Below are positions 1 through 5,482 of a stretch of 5,981 nt of DNA, piece after piece. The first letter of the stretch is position 1; each line of letters opens with the position of its first letter. The notes under the pieces were generated by a model. The model was given only the letters and a program-made list of their open reading frames with translations. It searched no databases and was not told the origin of the DNA. Both the position numbers and the translations under genes were made by a program. This DNA is from CAIYHK01 sp964638795 (GTDB taxonomy: Bacteria; Actinomycetota; Acidimicrobiia; Acidimicrobiales; Ilumatobacteraceae), in contig CAZXAX010000082.1 in assembly GCA_964638795.1 (NCBI GenBank), forward strand, positions 1 to 5,981. Direction: 5' to 3'.

Positions 1-1404
1 CCGGGATTCTTTGAAGGTTGGTCGGGTGCATGCTCTGGGAGCTCTCGTACATGTGCGATCACTATTGATGCGTCCAACAATGTGACCGCGGAATTTGAGC
101 AAGGCGAATCGGTATACGCAACTGCCAGTGGAGGTACGGTGAGCATCTCCGAGGGTTGGATTACCTGTAATTCTGGTTGGTGCACGGGTTACAAACCGAC
201 TGGATCGTCGCCTTACCTGACCGCCATTCCAGATCGTGGGTATACCTTCGTTGGGTGGTCAAGCACTTGCACAGGACTGGGGACATGCTCAGTCGGTAGT
301 AGCGGGTCAGTTCCAGGAGCCACATTTAAGGCTCCGTCTCCAATAGATGTAGGACTCAACTTCAGTTGTCGAGCGCAAGGTAATGGCGCAAAATGTTGGG
401 GAGACAACTCAAGCGGACAGATTGGGAACAACTCCCTTGCTACTGCAATGAAGTCAGTTTCCGTTAACAACTTGAGTGGAGTGGCTGCAGTCGTGACAGG
501 TGGGCAACATGCGTGCGGTCTACTGAATAGTGGTGCAGTCAAGTGTTGGGGCAAAAACACCAACGGACAGTTAGGAAACAATTCACTCACAAATGCGAAG
601 ACACCTGTCAGCGTGAGTGGACTCTCAAGTGCCCAATCACTGAGTGCCGGAGATTCTCACACTTGCGTCCTGATGGAAAACGGCACGGTACGTTGTTGGG
701 GTAAAGGTCAAGGTGGCCGACTCGGGAACGGGCAGACTTCAGATCAAAAGACATCGGTTCAAGTGACAGGAATAGGCGGGGGTTCAGCGAAAGCGGTGGC
801 AGTTTCTGCTGGAGATGAACACACTTGCGCCTTGTTGACCACGGGTGCAATTAGATGCTGGGGCTCCAATACATCTGGCCAGTTAGGAAACAACTCCACC
901 ACGGCGTCGAATATCCCAGTTGCAGTCCAGGGCGTATCTGGTGCGATTGGCGTAAGTGCCGGTGGTCAACACACTTGCGCCTTGTTGGCCACGGGTGCGA
1001 TTAAGTGTTGGGGCAGAAACACCAATGGTCAGTTGGGAAACAATACTGTGACGAATTCAAAGACGGCGGTGAGTGTTTCGGGTGTCAGCGGTGCCTCAAT
1101 GGTTTCGGCCGGCTCGGCACACACTTGTGCTGTTATCTCAGGGGCATTCTTCGGACCAGCATCGGTTAAGTGCTGGGGATCGGGCACAAATGGAAGGCTT
1201 GGTCGTGGCAGCACATCTGGTTCAAGGGTGCCAGTGTCAAGCACGAGCACAACAAATGCCGCCTATGTAATGGCGGGGGGATCCCATACATGTGGAGCCT
1301 TCGGGTCTGGTCAATACACCTTCAAGTGTTGGGGTGCTGGCACCTCAGGGCAGATCGGCAACAACAAGTTGATCGATATCTTGACTGCTGTTGCAGTCAC
1401 CTGA
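1..1404 (+). CDS. Secreted RCC1-like beta-propeller protein with InlB-type repeats (5' partial)
   Basis: The frame is open from base 1 and ends at TGA 1402-1404, giving 467 visible residues. The true start and any signal peptide lie outside the window; the GTG at 82 is only the Val of a conserved NNVTAEF motif. Codons 1-32 are the end of a divergent InlB B-repeat-like module (GWSGACSG, then C, then VTAEF). Codons 38-109 are a second, complete copy (GGTVS, paired Cys, GYTFVGWSSTC, ATF). Codons 113-467 contain seven RCC1-like repeats of 50-55 residues with the pattern H-T-C-(x)n-CWG-x-(N/G)-x-x-G-(Q/R)-(L/I)-G. CWG cysteines are at codons 132, 182, 232, 286, 336, 391 and 443. Seven repeats make one full RCC1 propeller. 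Each has a second Cys 9-15 residues before CWG, suggesting one disulfide per blade and an extracellular location. A role in adhesion or binding is inferred; no catalytic motif is seen. The next gene starts 40 bp downstream and could share a transcript. Confidence 0.92.
   Translation, partial: PGFFEGWSGACSGSSRTCAITIDASNNVTAEFEQGESVYATASGGTVSISEGWITCNSGWCTGYKPTGSSPYLTAIPDRGYTFVGWSSTCTGLGTCSVGSSGSVPGATFKAPSPIDVGLNFSCRAQGNGAKCWGDNSSGQIGNNSLATAMKSVSVNNLSGVAAVVTGGQHACGLLNSGAVKCWGKNTNGQLGNNSLTNAKTPVSVSGLSSAQSLSAGDSHTCVLMENGTVRCWGKGQGGRLGNGQTSDQKTSVQVTGIGGGSAKAVAVSAGDEHTCALLTTGAIRCWGSNTSGQLGNNSTTASNIPVAVQGVSGAIGVSAGGQHTCALLATGAIKCWGRNTNGQLGNNTVTNSKTAVSVSGVSGASMVSAGSAHTCAVISGAFFGPASVKCWGSGTNGRLGRGSTSGSRVPVSSTSTTNAAYVMAGGSHTCGAFGSGQYTFKCWGAGTSGQIGNNKLIDILTAVAVT
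367..1395 (+). repeat. Seven tandem RCC1-type coding repeats (150-165 bp period)
   Basis: The CWG codons recur at 394, 544, 694, 856, 1006, 1171 and 1327, so periods are 150, 150, 162, 150, 165 and 156 bp. Repeats 4 and 5 are nearly identical in DNA over their first part: 818-853 and 968-1003 differ at two of 36 positions. Repeats 2 and 5 share long stretches around TGTTGGGGCA and ACACCAA. Repeat 6 carries about five extra residues between its cysteines (containing FFGPAS), and repeat 7 has two extra. Confidence 0.9.
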
Positions 1405-1444
1405 GGTGGGCTAACCCATTAGGCAATTGATGTAGTTTCACACC

Positions 1445-2938
1445 ATGGTGATGAGTGGTCGCAAGATTGGCTCGGCAGCAATTGTTGCGTGCCTTTTGGC
1501 GGCAGTCGTGGTACTGCAGGTTGATATTCCGAAAGCTGTTCGTGCGGCCCAAGTAAACAGCTATTCCACGTTGGGGACGATCTCAATGGATTCAGGCTCA
1601 TGCGGGAACGATGACACGACCAGCGTGATCTTGGGTAAGGGCATTAGGCGAATAGTTAGTGATGGCAATGGTGCGATCTATGCGGTTGGTTGCTTTACCA
1701 ATTTCGCCGGTATCGCAGAAGCGGATTATGTAGCCAAGTGGGATGGCACATCCTGGTCGGGCCTTGGTTCTTCTGGTGATCTCAGCGGCGTTGTTTACGA
1801 CGCGGTCATGTATCAAGACAAGTTGGTGATCGTTGGTGATTTTGAAAATGCTGGTGGAGTAGTCGCAGCGGACATGATTGCTGGTTGGGATCAAAGTTTG
1901 AATAGTGGGGCTGGTGGATGGTTTGCGTTTCCCTCACCAGATCCGATCTCGGGGCCTTCAACGTGTAATCGTGGTTTAAATAGCCCTGCAAACGGGTTGT
2001 CTGATTACTTGTCCACCATCGTGGTTGACCCCGAGGGGACGACAGAACTTAAGAGCGATGACTCATTGATTGTTGGCGGAAACATGTCAAATGGAATTTG
2101 CAGTGGGCTAACTGGTGAACACATTGCAAACACCGCCAAAGTTGCACGGTGGAATGGCACGACGTGGGAGGCGCTTGATGACTCGGCGCCATTTCATTCC
2201 TTCTATGGGGGTAGTTACATACCGCGCTCAATCTTGATTGATGGCACCAATGTTTATATTGGCGCCTACAAGAACTCTGCGCTCGGCTCAGACACGTTGG
2301 CGAAATACAAACACGCATTCATCAAGTTTGATGGGAGTTCGTACTCATATCCGATTACCTACGCGAGTGCATACAGCGACGGAGCTGGCTTTGGCGTGAT
2401 GTCGCTGAAAAAATATGAGTCACATATCATCTTGGGCGGCACATTCAGCGGGCTGAACTACGGAGCGAATTATTTGGCTGCGTTTGACGGGAGTTCCCTC
2501 GCGGCGTTTAACAATTTTTCGGTGGCTGGCGGTTTTGGTGCAGTTGTTCGTGATCTTGAGTTGATGGGATCACAGCTGGTGGTCACAGGCGGATTTGCCC
2601 AAGGGCCGTCTGGGTCTGTGGGTAGCGCAGTAACTCGGTGGACCGGCAACAACTGGCGGGGTTTCACCGGAAATGGATTAGGCATTGCAACGGATTCGTT
2701 TTTCGACGCGAGCAACACCCGACTGTTTATTGGTGGCGGTGCTACCGANNNNNNNNNNNNNNNNNNNNNNNNNNNNNNNNNNNNNNNNNNNNNNNNNNNN
2801 NNNNNNNNNNNNNNNNNNNNNNNNNNNNNNNNNNNNNNNNNNNNNNNNAGAATAGGTAATTGTCGTATCACGGTACGAGTGCGACGACCGAGTGGTCAGC
2901 AGACATCAAGAACCGTGACTCTGTCGGTGCGGGCATAA
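1445..2938 (+). CDS. Secreted kelch/Rax2-like beta-propeller protein, interrupted by assembly gap
   Basis: ATG 1445 is chosen because an in-frame TAG at 1433 blocks earlier starts; GTG 1448 and ATG 1451 are alternatives. No good Shine-Dalgarno is visible for any of them. Residues 1-34 form a Sec signal peptide: RK in the n-region, a hydrophobic core, and probable cleavage after AVRA. The mature part has blades of the type '(L/I)-(V/I)-x-G-G-x-F ... A-x-W-D/N-G-T-x-W-x-x-L'. They begin near residues 77 (IYAVGCF, KWDGTSWSGL), 127 (LVIVGDF), 207 (SLIVGGN, RWNGTTWEAL), 270 (VYIGAY), 327 (HIILGGTF) and 377 (QLVVTGGF, RWTGNNWRGF). A seventh starts at 426 (RLFIGGG) and runs into the N gap after residue 434. 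This resembles kelch/Rax2-type propellers of bacterial surface proteins. After the gap, 2849-2938 encodes a beta-strand-like tail (GNCRITVRV, then SRTVTLSVRA) and TAA. The tail is in frame only if the 100-N length is correct modulo 3, so the join is unproven. Function and ligand are unknown. Confidence 0.78.
   Translation: MVMSGRKIGSAAIVACLLAAVVVLQVDIPKAVRAAQVNSYSTLGTISMDSGSCGNDDTTSVILGKGIRRIVSDGNGAIYAVGCFTNFAGIAEADYVAKWDGTSWSGLGSSGDLSGVVYDAVMYQDKLVIVGDFENAGGVVAADMIAGWDQSLNSGAGGWFAFPSPDPISGPSTCNRGLNSPANGLSDYLSTIVVDPEGTTELKSDDSLIVGGNMSNGICSGLTGEHIANTAKVARWNGTTWEALDDSAPFHSFYGGSYIPRSILIDGTNVYIGAYKNSALGSDTLAKYKHAFIKFDGSSYSYPITYASAYSDGAGFGVMSLKKYESHIILGGTFSGLNYGANYLAAFDGSSLAAFNNFSVAGGFGAVVRDLELMGSQLVVTGGFAQGPSGSVGSAVTRWTGNNWRGFTGNGLGIATDSFFDASNTRLFIGGGATXXXXXXXXXXXXXXXXXXXXXXXXXXXXXXXXXXRIGNCRITVRVRRPSGQQTSRTVTLSVRA
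2749..2848. other. Assembly gap of exactly 100 N
   Basis: One hundred consecutive undetermined bases, the conventional placeholder for a scaffold gap of unknown size. It hides the end of the kelch-like propeller (blade 7) and an unknown amount of downstream sequence. Any translation across it is artificial. The two flanks may even belong to different genes if the true gap is large. Confidence 0.97.
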
Positions 2939-2950
2939 CCGAGTATGCAA

Positions 2951-2982
2951 GAAGCCCCGCCACCCGAAGGCAGCGGGGCTTC
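2951..2982. terminator. Hairpin terminator between convergent genes, probably bidirectional
   Basis: A perfect 10-bp stem, GAAGCCCCGC (2951-2960) with GCGGGGCTTC (2973-2982), encloses a 12-nt loop. The loop may form two further C-G pairs closing a CGAA tetraloop. The hairpin sits 12 bp after the plus-strand stop (2938) and 22 bp before the minus-strand stop (3005). Neither side has a long T-tract: TC then AATC follows on plus, and TC then TTGC on minus. GC-rich stems with short or no U-tracts are common in actinobacteria. Position and symmetry argue that it serves both genes. Confidence 0.85.
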
Positions 2983-3004
2983 AATCAGACAGTCAGCTTG
3001 TTGG

Positions 3005-5314
3005 CTACTTGGTGTAGCTCTTCCAAGTTGCGATCTTGTACTTATTGGCTTCAGTAAGTACGTAGTAAGACATAACACCGGTTGAACTGATACCAGTTGC
3101 ATTGATGTACCTGCCCGCGGGCTGGCTGTAGCCAGTCAACATCAGGACTGAGCCCGTGGTTACTGCACCAGTAGCTGGGTTGTACTTGGCAATTGCCATG
3201 GCGCTGGTCATGTTCATTCCATAAGCCGTTTGGGCACGCTTAACCAACCATTGACCGTTAGCGAGTTCCTTGATTGGTTCTAGGTAGTCCATCTTTAGCG
3301 CGCCTGGCGCAGCGATGTTGCCAGATGCTTGAAGGGTGGGTGCGCGTTTGGCGACAATCGCACCAGTAGCACTTACCGTGTAGCCCTTGGTCGGAGCCGA
3401 AGTTGGCTCGAAGTAGGGGTCAGAGTGCGCCATAACGATCCAAGTGTTTGGCCTCTTGCCGGCAGCAATCCGTAGGTCACCTTCAGTTGTGCCGAATACG
3501 CCTGTAGTAAGGGTCTTTGTTTTGGCAACCATGCCGGCAGATAGCGTAATTATCTTGCGGTCACTTGCAGAAGCGCCCGCACACGTTTCAAACGGCGCTC
3601 CATCAGGTGTGGTCACTGGACCTATTGCACCGTAGAAAAACACTGCAGCCTGTGTGCCTTTAGCTCGGCTGTTGACACCTATGGATGTGTATGTGCAGGG
3701 CTTTTCCGCCGTTGGTGTGGGCAATCCGAGCGATGCCACATTCAAAGATGACCCAGATCCAGGTACCAGTTTGATGTAGGTCATGAAATATGGGCCGCCA
3801 CCCATCATGTCTTCTGGCAAACAGACGACCGTAAATAGAGGAGCAGTGGTTGGCGCCGAAATAACATACAGATCCGGCGAATACCCATCTCCACAAATTT
3901 CGTCTAACTCCGTGCGGGCCAGAGTCTTGGTTGACTTTCCAGTCGCATTAGCGGTCTTGCCGTAATAGAGCGTGTACGTGCCAGCTAAATAGTCACTTGT
4001 GACCAACACATAGCTACTGCCACCTGCGCCGTACCAGCCGAACGAGTCGAATGTGGAACTGTCACCAATTGTCTGTGACAGTTTTGTGCCTCCAGCGAGA
4101 CGCATGTTGCCCCTTGGCCCGATACGTGAAACGACAGCCTTTTGTGAATCACCTGTCATGTCCGTTCCGTAGTAGAAGACATCGCCGTTGGGTCCACTCG
4201 TGGCGCTGTTACCCAAAGCTCCATTGGGCATTCCTGTCGGCAAAGCTTTGGCAGCAGACAATGTGCCTTTGCCAGGGGTGTTCCCGCTGGCAAGTGTCGA
4301 AAGTGTTGGATAAGTGGAGGGGCCGCCACCGCCACCGCCACCGCCACAGTCGTCTGAGAGTTTTGATTCACCAGCCTCGGTGATGTCGATTGAAACTTCG
4401 AGTGTTTTACCAATGGAATCTATCTTCTGCGTCTGAATGTTTCCGCTAATGAACAAGTAGTTCAGGGATTCAGTAGTTGCAGTAAAAGTTGAGCCTTCCA
4501 ATGCGCCGAGACCACCGCCACTTATCGAGTAGTACGGCATGCTTGGTGGCGGACCTGAACTAGGTGCAAGAGGTATGTCAGCAAGAGATCCTGGATCGCC
4601 AATCTTGACGTGCCTTTCTATATCCAGAACATCATTGGCTTCAACATCATCGGTGAAACAGAGGGTGGGAAACTCCAAAGTAACTGAGCCACGAAAATTT
4701 GAAGGCACAACAACACCGCTTGCGCCGTTTTCATAGTCGGACCATGCAGATGAGTAAGCGTCGGTCTCGGTCGCAACACCGTCTACGAGTATGTCGTTGT
4801 CCACATCGTCAATCACAACGTTCTTGGTGCTGCCAGATGTGTTCGAAACGGTAATGGTTCTGTTGTAGGTGAGGTAGTTGACCTCGGTTTTGCACGCCAG
4901 TGTTGCGATTGAGAAGGTCTGGCCAGCACCGCTAGTGGAATTTTTGTAGCAGGGCGCACCTGAGCCCCCAATCCTCGATACGTTCCAGTTGTGGGTAGTT
5001 GACACCACAGTGAGACCCGCATCTGGTGTTGGTGCTCCATACGCTTCGGCGTTGAACTCCTCCGGATCTTCGTCCCATACCGGACTACTACTGTTGATGG
5101 ACGCTTGGGTTGTTAATTCAACTGTTTGGCCATTTAGGACCACAACATTGCGGGTGTTCACGTCTATGTCGATTGACATCACAAGTGTTGGATACACCGG
5201 ACCGATGCCTGCAGCTCTGACTGGAGAGGCGCCCGACACGAGTGCGAGGCCAGATAACAGCCCCATGGTGGCAAGGCTTGCCCCGATGCGCTTGATCAAC
5301 GATTTGTTTTTCAT
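3005..5314 (-). CDS. Secreted two-part beta-rich protein with octaglycine linker, function unknown
   Basis: This is a complete 769-residue gene from ATG (5314-5312) to TAG (3007-3005), with an AGGA ribosome-binding site five bases upstream. Residues 1-34 are a Sec signal peptide: K/R-rich n-region, hydrophobic core, cleavage after PVRA. Residues 35-323 form an N-terminal part rich in Thr, Ser, Val and Asp. It includes LTYNRTITVSNTSGS-type strands (147-162) that loosely recall DUF11/Ig-like surface repeats. It also has an acidic stretch DDVDNDILVDG (169-179) with DxDxD spacing that might bind calcium. Gly 324-331 is a flexible linker. Residues 332-769 look propeller-like, with recurring (F/L)(Y/F)YG strands near 380, 449 and 559. 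Each half has four cysteines (122, 141, 219, 323; 474, 498, 540, 578), consistent with disulfides. No transmembrane anchor, LPXTG motif or catalytic signature is seen. I do not recognise the family. It converges on the kelch-like gene and is divergent from the ApbE gene. Confidence 0.88.
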   Translation of the reverse strand: MKNKSLIKRIGASLATMGLLSGLALVSGASPVRAAGIGPVYPTLVMSIDIDVNTRNVVVLNGQTVELTTQASINSSSPVWDEDPEEFNAEAYGAPTPDAGLTVVSTTHNWNVSRIGGSGAPCYKNSTSGAGQTFSIATLACKTEVNYLTYNRTITVSNTSGSTKNVVIDDVDNDILVDGVATETDAYSSAWSDYENGASGVVVPSNFRGSVTLEFPTLCFTDDVEANDVLDIERHVKIGDPGSLADIPLAPSSGPPPSMPYYSISGGGLGALEGSTFTATTESLNYLFISGNIQTQKIDSIGKTLEVSIDITEAGESKLSDDCGGGGGGGGPSTYPTLSTLASGNTPGKGTLSAAKALPTGMPNGALGNSATSGPNGDVFYYGTDMTGDSQKAVVSRIGPRGNMRLAGGTKLSQTIGDSSTFDSFGWYGAGGSSYVLVTSDYLAGTYTLYYGKTANATGKSTKTLARTELDEICGDGYSPDLYVISAPTTAPLFTVVCLPEDMMGGGPYFMTYIKLVPGSGSSLNVASLGLPTPTAEKPCTYTSIGVNSRAKGTQAAVFFYGAIGPVTTPDGAPFETCAGASASDRKIITLSAGMVAKTKTLTTGVFGTTEGDLRIAAGKRPNTWIVMAHSDPYFEPTSAPTKGYTVSATGAIVAKRAPTLQASGNIAAPGALKMDYLEPIKELANGQWLVKRAQTAYGMNMTSAMAIAKYNPATGAVTTGSVLMLTGYSQPAGRYINATGISSTGVMSYYVLTEANKYKIATWKSYTK
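4322..4345 (-). repeat. GGCGGT hexanucleotide microsatellite encoding Gly8
   Basis: Read on the minus strand, Gly codons alternate GGC and GGT three and a half times, then a final GGC, immediately after Cys323 and before Pro-Ser-Thr. It encodes the flexible hinge between the two halves of the 769-residue secreted protein. Gain or loss of a hexamer by slippage would change linker length by two residues without breaking the frame. Confidence 0.85.
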
Positions 5315-5319
5315 GTTTT

Positions 5320-5323
5320 TCCT
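5320..5323 (-). promoter_or_regulatory. Ribosome-binding site of the 769-residue secreted protein
   Basis: On the minus strand the leader reads GCAGGAAAAAC and then ATG. AGGA lies five bases before the start codon, a good Shine-Dalgarno spacing that fixes the start at 5314. It is the only clear ribosome-binding site in the window. Confidence 0.75.
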
Positions 5324-5346
5324 GCTTTTTAGGTGATGAAAAGTTG

Positions 5347-5383
5347 GTTTGTACCCTAGTTCTATTGAAAGACCAGTACAAAC
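5347..5383. promoter_or_regulatory. Inverted repeat GTTTGTAC-N21-GTACAAAC, candidate operator
   Basis: Two perfect 8-bp arms (5347-5354 and 5376-5383) are separated by 21 bp. One arm contains the predicted minus-strand -35 hexamer and the other overlaps the -10 hexamer by two bases, so a dimeric regulator bound here could block or modulate transcription. The arms are too far apart for a typical single helix-turn-helix dimer site. They could instead be two half-sites, or a coincidence of promoter sequence. Confidence 0.35.
5353..5381 (-). promoter_or_regulatory. Sigma70-type promoter for the 769-residue secreted protein
   Basis: On the minus strand, TTGTAC (5381-5376) and TAGGGT (5358-5353) are separated by 17 bp. 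TTGTAC matches four of six bases of TTGACA, and TAGGGT fits the TANNNT -10 pattern. Transcription would start near 5346, giving a leader of about 30 nt that contains the AGGA site. This is a prediction from sequence only. Confidence 0.6.
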
Positions 5384-5407
5384 ATAACTCCCCTACGCGT
5401 GAGTCTT

Positions 5408-5426
5408 TATTTGCAGACCACAAATA
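5408..5426. promoter_or_regulatory. Small inverted repeat TATTTG-N7-CAAATA upstream of the ApbE gene
   Basis: Two perfect 6-bp arms (5408-5413 and 5421-5426) with a 7-bp spacer lie 57 bp before the ApbE start. This geometry would suit a repressor dimer. I see no confident plus-strand -35/-10 pair between 5315 and 5482, so the ApbE promoter remains unassigned. Confidence 0.25.
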
Positions 5427-5482
5427 GCTTGGCTTCGCGCGGCGCCCCTATTGGGCCTGGCTTCAAAGGCAAACTGGAATCC

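Noticed and set aside
1407..1418. TGGG-CTAA-CCCA hairpin after the RCC1 gene
   Set aside because: A 4-bp stem with no T-tract is too weak to call a terminator.
1481..1492. Possible lipobox IVAC at residues 13-16 of the kelch-like protein
   Set aside because: Most of the hydrophobic core follows this Cys rather than preceding it, and a good AVRA-A signal peptidase I site lies downstream, so a lipoprotein is unlikely.
2860..3057. Plus-strand 65-residue frame starting beside the N gap
   Set aside because: It overlaps the beta-tail frame and runs through the terminator hairpin into the 3' end of the minus-strand gene; no ribosome-binding site or protein-like pattern is seen.
4156..4413. Minus-strand 85-residue frame with repeated Val-Ala over the GGCGGT repeat
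   Set aside because: It is a frame-shifted reading of the octaglycine microsatellite inside the real 769-residue gene.
5399..5482. Upstream GTG start at 5399 extending the ApbE protein by 28 residues
   Set aside because: The frame is open back to 5369, but the extra residues match nothing expected of the family, and no ribosome-binding site precedes the GTG. ApbE homologues start just before the (R)F-x-x-MGT motif.
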